Assembly (NCBI RefSeq): GCF_004114695.1
Contig: NZ_CP035310.1
Location: forward strand, 1,099,501 to 1,163,500
Length of the DNA: 64,000 nucleotides
Direction: 5' to 3'
Source: Erythrobacter sp. HKB08
GTDB lineage: Bacteria; Pseudomonadota; Alphaproteobacteria; Sphingomonadales; Sphingomonadaceae
Below, in pieces: positions 7,676 through 17,203 of this stretch (position 1 is the stretch's first letter; every line of letters begins with the position of its first letter). Under the pieces are notes generated by a model, which was not told where the DNA came from, did not search any database, and saw only the letters and a program-made list of their open reading frames with translations. Made by a program: the position numbers and the translations under genes.

Positions 7676-9193
7676 TCAACGCGCCTGCGGCTTCCAGGGT
7701 CCGAAGGTCGGTTCGGGAAGCTGGGCGGTCCGCGCCCGCTCGTAGGCTGCGCCAAGCTTCAGCACGTCGTGATCGGCCCATTTCGCGCCGAAGAAGCTGA
7801 TGCCGACGGGCAGGCCCTCGACATGGCCCATCGGTACGGTGAGATGCGGATAGCCCGCAATCGCCGCCGGGCTGCCGAAGCCGATGCTGCCGTTGAAATT
7901 GTCGCCGAGAACGAGGTCGCTCATCCAGGCCGGACCGCGGGTCGGCGCGGTCAGGAATTGCACGTCGTTGTCGGCGAGCAGCTTGTCGAGCGTTTCCTTC
8001 CCGGCGATGCGAACGGCGTTTTCGCGCGCCTTTTCATAGGCTTCGTGGTCGGTTGTCGTTTCCGCCAGTTCGAACAGGTCCTGACCGAACCAGCGCATTT
8101 CCGTGTCAGCATTGGCCGCGTTGAAGGCGATCAGGTCGGCAAGGCTGCGCGGCATGTCTTCACCGGGAAGCGAGGTCAGATATTTGCCCATCTCCTCGCG
8201 CAGTTCGAACAAAAGCACGGTGAAGCTGTCGCGGTACATTTCGTTGTTGGGGTCGAATTCGATGTCGACCAGCACCGCGCCCGCACGCTCGAGATCGGCG
8301 AGCGCGGCCTCGAAACGCTCGCGAACGTCTGCGCGGTTGCCGATCTGATTTCGCATCACTCCGATCCGCACGCCTTGCAGCGAATAGCTGTCGAGGCCCG
8401 CGGTGTAGTCGGAAATGCGGTTCTGCGCGGCCAGGGTCGCTGCATCTGCCGGATCCTCGCCCGCGATTGCGCCGAGCAGCATGGCGGCGTCATGCACCGT
8501 GTTCGTCATGGGGCCGGCGGTGTCCTGCGTGCTCGAAATCGGCACGACATGGGTCCGGCTGACGAGGCCGACGCTAGGCTTGAAGCCGACGATGCCGTTG
8601 ATGCTTGCAGGGCAAGTGATCGAGCCGTTCGTCTCCGTCCCGATGGCCGCCCAGGCGAAGCCCGCCGCCACTGCCGCGCCGCTACCCGAAGACGAGCCGC
8701 ACGAGTTGCGATCGGTCGCGAAGGGGTTCTTCACCAGCCCGCCGACCGCGCTCCACCCGCTGGTCGAATCGTTGGAGCGGATGTTGGCCCATTCCGACAA
8801 ATTGGTCTTGCCCATCACCACTCCGCCCGCCGCGCGCAAATTGGCGATCAGCGGCGCGTCGCGTCCCGTGTCGTTGTTCGCCAGCGCGAGGCTGCCGGCG
8901 GTGGTCGGGAATTCGCGCGTCTCGATATTGTCCTTCACCAGCACCGTGCGGCCCATCAGTGGCCCCTTGGCGGCACGCGATTTCGCGGCGATCTCCGGAT
9001 CGTAGGCGATTACCGCATTCAGCTTGGGTCCGGCATCGTCGAGCCGGGCGATCCGCTCTGCCTGGACCTTCGCCGCCACCCACGGGACATCCGATACCTC
9101 CAGCTCGACAGTTTCTGCGTCCGGTGTGGAAGCGCATGCAGCGAGGACGAGGACGAAGGGTAGGGCGGCGACAGCCGAGACGATTTTTCTCAT
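7676..9193 (-). CDS. Amidase-signature family lipoprotein
   Basis: This 505-residue protein belongs to the amidase signature family. The Ser-cisSer-Lys triad is visible: K87 (VLVKDN), the Gly/Ser-rich GSSSGSG loop near S168, and the nucleophile near S191 (TNGSI). A lipoprotein signal peptide ends at LAAC with lipidated C20, so it probably acts in the periplasm anchored to a membrane. I chose the ATG at MRKIV, which gives a standard signal peptide. The substrate is unknown; the family covers many amides. It is not GatA, which is encoded at 54112. It precedes the CPA1 antiporter by 8 bp. Confidence 0.92.
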   Translation of the reverse strand: MRKIVSAVAALPFVLVLAACASTPDAETVELEVSDVPWVAAKVQAERIARLDDAGPKLNAVIAYDPEIAAKSRAAKGPLMGRTVLVKDNIETREFPTTAGSLALANNDTGRDAPLIANLRAAGGVVMGKTNLSEWANIRSNDSTSGWSAVGGLVKNPFATDRNSCGSSSGSGAAVAAGFAWAAIGTETNGSITCPASINGIVGFKPSVGLVSRTHVVPISSTQDTAGPMTNTVHDAAMLLGAIAGEDPADAATLAAQNRISDYTAGLDSYSLQGVRIGVMRNQIGNRADVRERFEAALADLERAGAVLVDIEFDPNNEMYRDSFTVLLFELREEMGKYLTSLPGEDMPRSLADLIAFNAANADTEMRWFGQDLFELAETTTDHEAYEKARENAVRIAGKETLDKLLADNDVQFLTAPTRGPAWMSDLVLGDNFNGSIGFGSPAAIAGYPHLTVPMGHVEGLPVGISFFGAKWADHDVLKLGAAYERARTAQLPEPTFGPWKPQAR

Positions 9194-9357
9194 GCGCGAC
9201 ACACTGCGCAGGAGGCGCGTCGCTGGCAAGAGGGAGCGGCGCGTTAACGATTTTGCACCGCCTCGTCCCTAGGCAGGACGCCGACCGCGCGGCGCTGGTG
9301 TTTACCGGCGCGCTCTGCTGCCGGTCGGATGACCCGTAAGGCCATGAGCGAAGGACG

Positions 9358-10581
9358 ATGACCGACACCGCCCCCCGCAAGCATTATCACGACATCGACG
9401 GCGCCCGCTCGGTGCTGATGTTCCTGTCGGTCGCGCTGCATGCGGGGACGGTCTATGCACCTGCTCGCCCGCACATCACCTCGAACCTCGACCGTGCGGA
9501 ATTCTTCGACTGGCTGATCTTCGGCCTGCACATGTTCATCACGCCGACCTTCTTCTTCGTGGGCGGCTTCTTCACCGTTCTGCTGCTCAAGCGCCGGTCG
9601 CTGGGCGATTTCCTGTGGAACCGTTTCCTGCGCACCGCCGTTCCGCTGATCACCATCGCGCTCAGCTTCAACATGCTCGAGCACTATTTGCGCTATGTCG
9701 ATGCAGGCGGAACGGCGAGCTTCATCGGCTGGATCGGCAGCGCGGAGTTCAACCAGGTGTGGGCAAGCGGGCTGTGGCAGCTGCACCTGTGGTTCCTCGT
9801 CAGCCTTATCCCGATGTTCGCAATTTCGGGCTTCCTTCACGCCGCTCTGCCGAAGGATGCGGCCATTCGCGGGTGGGCGAAGAACTTCAGCGAGAAGCTC
9901 GGCGGGTGGGTGAACTCAGACAATTCCGTACGCTTCGCCGCACTGCTCCTGCTGCTCGCCTTTGCGAACTTCGCCAATTACACCGTCGCGGCCAAGGTGC
10001 CGGGCAGTTACGAGCTCATCGTTCCCGGCTTCCAGAGCTGGTACAAGCTCGTCAGCGAGTTTCCGTTCTTCGTGATCGGCGTCATGGCGGCACTTTCGCC
10101 GAGCCTGCTTGCGGGCCTGACCAAGTGGCGCAGCTGGATGCCGTGGGCAGCCGCCGCGGCATTTGCCATCCAGCCCTATGCCTTCCCGGAGAACAGCGCG
10201 TGGGAGGCTGCCGGTCGCCTGTTCGCGAACCAGCTGGTGATGTGGGTGCTTGTGCTCTTCATCCTGCAGTTCTTCCATCGCTACGCTAATTTCCAGAGCA
10301 GGCGGACCGCGTGGCTCGCCGACTGCGCGCTGTCGATGTACCTGTTCCACCACTGCCTGGTGTATGTCTTCGGGCGCGCATTCGTGCCGCTCGACTGGCC
10401 GATCGGTCTCGAATTTCTCGCAGTGACGGTGTTTGCGGCCGGCACGGTGATCGTGCTGCACGAATACGTCATCCGGCGCTCGCCGGTCGCGAGACTGCTG
10501 TTCAACGGCAAGACCGATATCGACGCGATCCAGCAGCAGCGCGGGGCGCTGGGCAGCCGCGCCGCCCCGGCGACTTCGTAA
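9358..10581 (+). CDS. Acyltransferase family 3 membrane protein (OpgC-like)
   Basis: This 407-residue protein has 10-11 hydrophobic helices. The N terminus carries the acyltransferase-3 start (HDIDGARSVLMFLSVALH) with a conserved His in the first helix. It resembles proteins annotated as glucans biosynthesis OpgC/MdoC, which succinylate periplasmic glucans, but the acceptor here cannot be told. The start ATG follows GAAGGACG. It converges with the TonB receptor gene, with 3 bp between the two stops. Confidence 0.8.
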   Translation: MTDTAPRKHYHDIDGARSVLMFLSVALHAGTVYAPARPHITSNLDRAEFFDWLIFGLHMFITPTFFFVGGFFTVLLLKRRSLGDFLWNRFLRTAVPLITIALSFNMLEHYLRYVDAGGTASFIGWIGSAEFNQVWASGLWQLHLWFLVSLIPMFAISGFLHAALPKDAAIRGWAKNFSEKLGGWVNSDNSVRFAALLLLLAFANFANYTVAAKVPGSYELIVPGFQSWYKLVSEFPFFVIGVMAALSPSLLAGLTKWRSWMPWAAAAAFAIQPYAFPENSAWEAAGRLFANQLVMWVLVLFILQFFHRYANFQSRRTAWLADCALSMYLFHHCLVYVFGRAFVPLDWPIGLEFLAVTVFAAGTVIVLHEYVIRRSPVARLLFNGKTDIDAIQQQRGALGSRAAPATS

Positions 10582-10584
10582 AGG

Positions 10585-12714
10585 CTAGAAGTTTCCGCTC
10601 ACGCTGAAGCGGAAGATCGGCCCGATCCTGCGGCTGCGATCCTCGATGAAGGCGATACGCCCCTCGTCGCGCGGGCCGTCATAGACCGTGCGAACGAACC
10701 GGTCGCGCCCTCCGAACAGGTTCGCCGCCGTGGCGCGCACCGTCAGGCCGAGCAGGTCCTTGTGCTCGACGAAGACGTTGGCGAAGGTCGGGCCATCCTG
10801 CTCGCGGCCGATTTCGCGCAGGCGGAAATAGGGTCGGTCGCGGTTGTACTGCACCCCGCCACCATAGGCGAAGTCGGTACCGGGAACGTCGTGGCGGAAA
10901 TCGATCTCCAGCTCGCGATCGCGGCCGTTGGAGAAGTCGCGCAGCTCGCCGGTCAGCGGGTCGACGACCTCGCCTTCCTCGTATTCGAGCCGGATGTCGA
11001 ACTGCGCGCCGGTCCAGCCGATCGGGTCCATCAGCAGCGTCGTCGTCCATTCCATCTCTGTACGGCGGGCTTTGTCGATATTGCCGCGCGCTTCGCCGCC
11101 ACCGGGCAGGGGGATGAGATCGACGAAATCTTCGATCCAGCGTTGCTCGTAGAAGAAGGTTGTCGAGCCCCATTCGCCGAGCGTCTTGTTGACCTCGATC
11201 CGCGCTTCCCAGGTCTGCGAGGGGACGAGCTCGTTATTGCCCGCATTGGCGTTGCCATCGTCGAGGAATACCCGCGCGAGGAAGTCGCCGAAGGATAGCT
11301 GGCCGACGCGCCGCTCGATCGCGGCGGTCACGTCGAAGCCTTGTGCGACCTGCCACGACAGCGAAACCTCGCCCTTGGGACGCGAGAAGCTGCGCTGGTT
11401 GGCCGCGCTGCCGGTCTGCTTGATGGTCGAAAACTCGTAGCCGCCGGTTGCCTGCAGGCTGAGCCGGTCGGTCAACGCGCGGCTGAAGCTCGCGGCGATC
11501 TCGTAGCGGCTTTCGCGCACGCCGCCGGTGCCCTCGGGAAAGTCGAGCTCGGTGAAGCTGCCGTCGGGGGCGAGTTCGAACAGGCCGGAAACGCGGTTGA
11601 GGCGGTTGAACGCCGCCTCGCCCGAAATCTGCCAGTCGGCCTCCCACAGCGGGAAATTGTATTCCGCGCGGGCGATGCGTTCGCCCGATCCGTCGGCACG
11701 GGTGAAGCGGCTGCCGGTCGGGATGATCGTAGTGTCGTCGAACAGCGAGGTGACCGTCTGGCCGAAGTCCTCGTCGTCGTAGCTTTCAAGGCCGATCAGC
11801 TTGAGCCGCCCGGCACCGATCGGGAAGGTCACATCGCCGCCGATCTCGTATTCGTAGCCGTCTTCCGCCGTGCGGATCGCGCGAAGGAAGGGATCGAGCG
11901 CGGGGCCGCTGATCGCCTCGTCCTCGAAACGGTCGAAATAGCTGCGGGTGTAGGACAGGTTGAGCGTCGCGGTGACGTCCGAACCGAAGTCGTAGCCGAG
12001 GTTCGCCGTCGCGGTCGGACGGTCGATACCGCCGGTGAAGACGGTGTCCTCGGCCTGCAGCAGGTTGCCGTCGCCGTCGACGATGAGCGTCGGACCTTCC
12101 GCGCCGAAGCGGTTGTTGTTGTTCGACAGGGCGAGCGTGTAGTTGAGTGCGCCGGTCGTGCCCGCGACGGAAATCTCGCCGCCGTACCATTCGGGATCGA
12201 CTGCGGTCGTGCGGAAACCGCCTTCCCAGTTGAACGTGCCGGCCACGCCCGAAAGGTCGACGACGACGTTTGCGACCTGGCCCGAAAGACCTGGGATATC
12301 GAGCGCAGTCCCGTCGACGATCTCGATCCGCAGGACGTCCTTGGCCGGAATGCGCTGGAGTTGGTCCTGCACGCTGTCGCTCTTGCTCGACAGGCGCTGG
12401 CCGTTGACGATCACGTTCTCGTCCGCCTGGCCAAGGCCGCGGCCATTGTTGCCGCCGCCACCGCCGCCGCCGCTGATCTGGAAGCCGGGCACGCGGTTCA
12501 GCATCTCGAGCGCATTGCGCGGCCCGTAGCGTTCGAAATAGGCAGGCGGATAGGTCGTCCCGCGCCCGCTCGCCTGCGGTGCGGCATCGGCCGGAGCGGC
12601 CTGGTCAATTTCCTGCGGTTCGCTGTCCTGCGCCTGCACCGGCGCGGCCCAAAGCCCGACGGAGATTGCAAGCGCGCTGGCGACCGTTCGCGTGTAGGGG
12701 GTGCGCGCGATCAT
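10585..12714 (-). CDS. TonB-dependent outer membrane receptor
   Basis: This 709-residue outer-membrane protein has a signal peptide (about 1-28), a plug domain (about 50-155) and a C-terminal 22-strand-type barrel ending in a terminal Phe. The plug contains a run of seven glycines (about residues 81-87) and an NVIVNGQRL block typical of this subgroup. Such receptors import siderophores, glycans or other large nutrients using TonB energy. No substrate marker gene is adjacent, so the ligand is unknown. No upstream signal-transduction (STN) domain is present. It is divergent from clpP. Confidence 0.9.
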   Translation of the reverse strand: MIARTPYTRTVASALAISVGLWAAPVQAQDSEPQEIDQAAPADAAPQASGRGTTYPPAYFERYGPRNALEMLNRVPGFQISGGGGGGGNNGRGLGQADENVIVNGQRLSSKSDSVQDQLQRIPAKDVLRIEIVDGTALDIPGLSGQVANVVVDLSGVAGTFNWEGGFRTTAVDPEWYGGEISVAGTTGALNYTLALSNNNNRFGAEGPTLIVDGDGNLLQAEDTVFTGGIDRPTATANLGYDFGSDVTATLNLSYTRSYFDRFEDEAISGPALDPFLRAIRTAEDGYEYEIGGDVTFPIGAGRLKLIGLESYDDEDFGQTVTSLFDDTTIIPTGSRFTRADGSGERIARAEYNFPLWEADWQISGEAAFNRLNRVSGLFELAPDGSFTELDFPEGTGGVRESRYEIAASFSRALTDRLSLQATGGYEFSTIKQTGSAANQRSFSRPKGEVSLSWQVAQGFDVTAAIERRVGQLSFGDFLARVFLDDGNANAGNNELVPSQTWEARIEVNKTLGEWGSTTFFYEQRWIEDFVDLIPLPGGGEARGNIDKARRTEMEWTTTLLMDPIGWTGAQFDIRLEYEEGEVVDPLTGELRDFSNGRDRELEIDFRHDVPGTDFAYGGGVQYNRDRPYFRLREIGREQDGPTFANVFVEHKDLLGLTVRATAANLFGGRDRFVRTVYDGPRDEGRIAFIEDRSRRIGPIFRFSVSGNF

Positions 12715-12861
12715 GTAGTTCTATCCAGTCCCTTTTCGCGTGCCTTTTGCAGATGGGGCGTTTCGATGAACGCCTATTCGACGGGAAGGCATCGCAGCAC
12801 GATGAACGAATATTGCGCGCAGGCGTTCCGGGCTGCTTTTCCACCGCGATTGGTTAAGCCC

Positions 12862-12890
12862 CTTGAACATCGCGCCGGCTATCGCGACAT
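12862..12890 (+). promoter_or_regulatory. Candidate sigma-32 type promoter for clpP
   Basis: CTTGAA at 12862-12867 sits in the context CCCCTTGAA. It is followed after 17 nt by CGACAT, which weakly matches heat-shock -10 elements. The predicted start site would be about 30 bp before the clpP ATG. Heat-shock control of clpP is common and rpoH lies in this window. The match is partial. Confidence 0.35.
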
Positions 12891-12925
12891 AGCGGTTCAA
12901 TTCGCTTCGAAGAGGAAATTCCCAC

Positions 12926-13627
12926 ATGATCGATCTCAGCGCTCAGCTCGGAGAAACCCACGGAACGCAGGGCCAGTTCACCCGCGATCCGCTGACCGGC
13001 GCGCTGGTGCCCGTCGTGGTCGAACAGACCAGCCGCGGCGAGCGCAGCTTCGACATCTTCAGCCGCCTGCTGCGCGAACGCATCGTGTTCGTGACCGGCC
13101 AGGTGGAAGACGGCATGGCGTCGCTCATCACCGCGCAGCTGCTGTTCCTCGAAAGCGAGAACCCCTCGAAGCCGATCAGCATGTACATCAACTCGCCGGG
13201 CGGCGTGGTGACTGCCGGCATGGCGATCCACGACACCATGCAGTACATCAAGCCGCGCGTGTCGACCGTCTGCATGGGCCAGGCCGCCAGCATGGGCAGC
13301 TTCCTTCTCGCGGCGGGCGAGCCGGGCATGCGCATCGCGCTGCCGAACGCGCGCATCATGGTCCACCAGCCCTCGGGCGGCGCTCGCGGCATGGCCTCGG
13401 ACATCGAGATCCAGGCACGCGAGATCCTGCGCATCAAGAAGCGCATGAACGACCTCTATGTGAAATATACCGGCCAGAGCCTCGAGGATATCGAGAAGGC
13501 GATGGACCGCGACACCTTCCTCGAGGCCGAGGAAGCGATGAAATTCGGCCTCGTCGACAAGGTCTTCGAAACCCGCCCGGAAAGCGGCGAGGAGACCGAG
13601 GAAGGCTCCGGCGGCGCGCCGGAATAA
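12926..13627 (+). CDS. clpP: ATP-dependent Clp protease proteolytic subunit ClpP
   Basis: ClpP is the serine peptidase barrel that degrades substrates unfolded by ClpX or ClpA in the cytoplasm. The catalytic triad is visible: S122 in QAASMGS, H147 in MVHQPSGG and D196 near MDRDTF. The protein is 233 residues, longer than the typical ~195-210. The extra length is an N-terminal ~20-residue propeptide-like stretch and an acidic, Gly-rich C tail. GAGGAA lies 8 nt before the ATG. clpX follows 181 bp downstream on the same strand. Confidence 0.97.
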   Translation: MIDLSAQLGETHGTQGQFTRDPLTGALVPVVVEQTSRGERSFDIFSRLLRERIVFVTGQVEDGMASLITAQLLFLESENPSKPISMYINSPGGVVTAGMAIHDTMQYIKPRVSTVCMGQAASMGSFLLAAGEPGMRIALPNARIMVHQPSGGARGMASDIEIQAREILRIKKRMNDLYVKYTGQSLEDIEKAMDRDTFLEAEEAMKFGLVDKVFETRPESGEETEEGSGGAPE

Positions 13628-13683
13628 GCGAAAGGGATTAACGCGCCCCAGTGTGGGACGTTAACTGTAGCATTTCGGCAACC

Positions 13684-13705
13684 TTGCCACTTCAGCTTGT
13701 GGCAA
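13684..13705 (+). other. Hairpin in the clpP-clpX gap
   Basis: TTGCCAC-N8-GTGGCAA forms a perfect 7-bp stem about 100 bp before clpX. There is no T-run, so it is unlikely to be a terminator. It could be an operator or mRNA structure, or part of a clpX promoter (CCCGATAT follows). Confidence 0.45.
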
Positions 13706-13808
13706 GCCCGATATGCTAGGCCCAATGTGTTGATTAATGACCATCCGGCCTTAGAGTCGGACGAATCCCCGTCGGCGCTGTCGCGGGCGGGATTCGGGAC
13801 TACGGGAT

Positions 13809-15074
<1,266 letters not shown>

Positions 15075-15078
15075 CAGG

Positions 15079-15105
15079 TTGGTGGCCCGAATGGGCTGAC
15101 ACCAA
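15079..15105 (+). terminator. Possible weak terminator after clpX
   Basis: TTGGTG-GCCC pairs with GGGC-(TGA)-CACCAA around a GAAT loop, with a small bulge, 4 bp after the clpX stop. No T-run follows, so it may act as a 3'-end stabiliser or a weak terminator. Confidence 0.35.
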
Positions 15106-15170
15106 GGCGTCGTGACGACAGTCGCGGCGCCGGGCACGGCTTCTCGCAATTTTCCCACGACAGTTCGCAC

Positions 15171-15210
15171 GAAAAACCCCGACCGGCAGGAGGAATTGCC
15201 GATCGGGGTT
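15171..15210 (-). terminator. Rho-independent terminator of the FAS1 gene
   Basis: Read on the minus strand, an 8-bp perfect stem (AACCCCGA with TCGGGGTT) extends by five further pairs after one mismatch and is followed by TTTTT. It lies about 50 bp beyond the FAS1 stop. Confidence 0.8.
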
Positions 15211-15260
15211 CGAGGGGCGCTGCCCGGGTATCCGTGTGGGCAGCGCTTGGGGAAGCTTGC

Positions 15261-15824
15261 TTACGGCAGGAAGACGCCGTCGGTGACGTGGACCACGCCG
15301 TTCGAGGCCATCACGTCGGCCTGCGCGACGACGGTCGTGCGGCCTGCGCCATCGGTGATGGCAATCGTGTCGCCGAACTTGCTCGCGACGAGCTGTTCGC
15401 CTGCGATCGTGTCGAAACTGTAGGCGCCGCCGTTCTTGTCGATCGCCGACAGCAGGTCGCCTGCGGTCACGTTACCCGCGACGGCGTGATAGGTCAGGAT
15501 CTTGGTCAGCTGGCCCTTGTTCTCCGGCTTGAGCAGCGTCGCGACCGTGCCGTCGGGCAGCTTGCCGAATGCATCGTCGGTCGGCGCGAAGACGGTGATC
15601 GGGCCGCCGCTCGACAGCGTGTCGACGAGGCCTGCTGCCTGGACTGCTGCGACCAGCGTGTCATGCACGCCGGTGCTCTGCGCGACGCCGACGATGGTCG
15701 GCTGCGACTGGGCGGCATGATGCTTGTGATTGTGCGCTGAAACGGGGCCGGCGGCGAGCGCGAAGGTGCCCATGGCTGCAACGGCGGCAAGCGCGGCGGC
15801 TTTGAACTTTGGTGAATTCTGCAT
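15261..15824 (-). CDS. Secreted fasciclin (FAS1) domain protein
   Basis: This 187-residue protein has a signal peptide (about 1-30), a His-rich spacer (HNHKHH) and one FAS1 domain. The family hallmarks are the PTIVGVAQS start, the H1 motif ITVFAPTDDAFGKLP, the central TYHAVAG and the C-terminal NGVVHVTDGVFLP. FAS1 proteins are exported adhesion or matrix proteins. It lies just downstream of an ECF sigma/RskA-like anti-sigma pair on the same strand, with its own candidate ECF promoter. In mycobacteria SigK/RskA control the FAS1 proteins MPT70 and MPT83, so it is a probable target of the adjacent sigma factor. A terminator follows. Confidence 0.93.
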   Translation of the reverse strand: MQNSPKFKAAALAAVAAMGTFALAAGPVSAHNHKHHAAQSQPTIVGVAQSTGVHDTLVAAVQAAGLVDTLSSGGPITVFAPTDDAFGKLPDGTVATLLKPENKGQLTKILTYHAVAGNVTAGDLLSAIDKNGGAYSFDTIAGEQLVASKFGDTIAITDGAGRTTVVAQADVMASNGVVHVTDGVFLP

Positions 15825-15871
15825 CGTATTCTCCTCTTCTCGATCAAGCCCCGTCCTGCTTGTCGTGTGGA

Positions 15872-15899
15872 GTTACGCAGCGCCGTGCGGCGCGGATGC
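15872..15899 (-). promoter_or_regulatory. Candidate ECF (SigK-like) promoter for the FAS1 gene
   Basis: On the minus strand GCATCC (15899-15894) is followed by a 16-nt spacer and CGTAAC (15877-15872), about 47 bp before the FAS1 ATG. This resembles mycobacterial SigK promoters as I recall them (CCATCC-N16/17-CGAAT) and has the CGT-type -10 usual for ECF sigma factors. The neighbouring genes encode such a sigma factor and its anti-sigma. Confidence 0.5.
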
Positions 15900-15919
15900 A
15901 AAATTCTTTGCGAAAAATT

Positions 15920-16636
15920 TCAGATGGTTGCGAAAGCGCCTTCGGCCACGACCGGACCGGCGTCGGCGTCGGCGGGCTTGCCACCAAGCGGTTCGCGCGT
16001 GAGGACCATCTGCGAGCCGTCATGAATCAGCGAAGCCACTTCGGGGTCGAGCGCCATGCGCACCTGCTCGCCCGGGCGGACCACGCCGAGCGAGCGCAAT
16101 TCGCCCTCGTCGGGGACCAGCCAGAGCTCGTGATCGTGCACCCCGTCGGCCGTCAGCCCGCTGGCCGAGACGAGCATCTCGCCGCGGTCGGGCAGGTAGG
16201 TGACGCCGAGGCGCAAGGGCGTGTCGGCAATCGGGATCGACGCCATCATCGGTGCCTGAGCGGCAACGTTGCTCGCGTCCGGATCGGGCAGGTTGGTGTT
16301 CGGAAGCGGCTGCAGCGCGACGAGCGAGATGATTGCAACGGCCGCGACCGCAGTGCCCGCGCTGGCCCACTTCCAGATGCGCAGCTTGCGGCGCAGCGCG
16401 ATGACCTCGCCGCTGTCGCTCGCGCCGTCCAGTTCGGCCTCGATCCGCGCCCAAAGCTGGGGCGAGGGCTGGGCGCCTCCGATCTCGTCCGCGAGCGGAG
16501 CGAGGCGCGTTTCCCAGAAAGCGACGCTGTCGGCGAAATCGGGCTCGCGGGCGAGCCGTGCGCGCGCGGCGAGCAGTTCCTCGCCCTCGAGCAGGCCGAG
16601 CGCATATTCGGCGGCAAGGCGATCGGTTTCGGTCAT
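15920..16636 (-). CDS. Anti-sigma factor, RskA-like
   Basis: This 238-residue protein has an N-terminal cytoplasmic anti-sigma segment (about 1-85; RLAAEYALGLLEGEE). One membrane helix lies near residues 100-120. A periplasmic RskA-type C domain (about 130-238) contains the PDRGEMLVSASGL and HELWLVPDEG blocks. It should hold the adjacent ECF sigma factor inactive at the membrane until regulated proteolysis. The start ATG overlaps the sigma stop by 4 bp (ATGA), indicating translational coupling. No zinc-binding HxxxCxxC is seen, so it is not a ZAS-type anti-sigma. Confidence 0.9.
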   Translation of the reverse strand: MTETDRLAAEYALGLLEGEELLAARARLAREPDFADSVAFWETRLAPLADEIGGAQPSPQLWARIEAELDGASDSGEVIALRRKLRIWKWASAGTAVAAVAIISLVALQPLPNTNLPDPDASNVAAQAPMMASIPIADTPLRLGVTYLPDRGEMLVSASGLTADGVHDHELWLVPDEGELRSLGVVRPGEQVRMALDPEVASLIHDGSQMVLTREPLGGKPADADAGPVVAEGAFATI

Positions 16637-17199
16637 TCGCCTTTCTCCAGGCAGGCTTTGAGTTTCGCGAGGCCGCGGCGGATCCAGCTCTTCATCGTGC
16701 CGAGCGGCACGTCCTTCGCCTCGGCCAGCTCGGCATAGGTGTGGCCGCCGTAGAAGGCGGCGCGGATCGCCTCGCCGGTGCGTTCGTCGAGTTCACCGAG
16801 GCAGGTCCGGACACGCGCGCTGCGTTCGGCATCGATCAACATGTCCTCGGCAAGCGGCATCGCGTCGGGCAGCTCGGCGGCAGCTTCCACCGGTACAGCG
16901 CCCCCGCGCACCTTGCCCACGCGCAGCCGGTCCACCGCGCGGTTTCGCGCGAAGGTCGCGAGCCAGCTGATCGGGCTCGCACGGGTTGGGTCGAAACGGT
17001 CCGCCCGCCGCCACAAATTCACATAGACGTCCTGCAACGCGTCCTCGGCTTCCTTTCGGTCACCCAAGATACGCAGGCAGATGCCGAAGAGCTTCACATT
17101 GGTCGCGCGATAAATCTGCTCGAGTGCCGATCGCTCGCCCTGGCCGAGGCGGACCATCGCATCGGTCAGCTGCGCGCGTGCGGTGTCGGCCTCGCTCAT
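16633..17199 (-). CDS. ECF sigma-70 family factor (SigK-like context)
   Basis: This 188-residue sigma factor has region 2 (about 25-95, including EAEDALQDVYVNLWRR and the ISWLATFARNRAVDRLR block) and region 4 (about 125-180, helix-turn-helix YAELAEAKDVPLGTMKSWIRRG). I start at MSEADTA, 4 bp after the stop of the metal exporter gene. An earlier in-frame start would run into that gene. It is coupled to the RskA-like gene by ATGA. It probably drives the FAS1 gene downstream. Tight packing with mtgA and the CDF gene suggests readthrough transcription. Confidence 0.93.
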   Translation of the reverse strand: MSEADTARAQLTDAMVRLGQGERSALEQIYRATNVKLFGICLRILGDRKEAEDALQDVYVNLWRRADRFDPTRASPISWLATFARNRAVDRLRVGKVRGGAVPVEAAAELPDAMPLAEDMLIDAERSARVRTCLGELDERTGEAIRAAFYGGHTYAELAEAKDVPLGTMKSWIRRGLAKLKACLEKGE

Positions 17200-17203
17200 C
17201 GCT

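Noticed and set aside
6298-7755. Second long minus-strand frame over the CPA1 antiporter
   Set aside because: Arg/Gly/Pro-rich product without hydrophobic helices; the other frame gives a clear antiporter.
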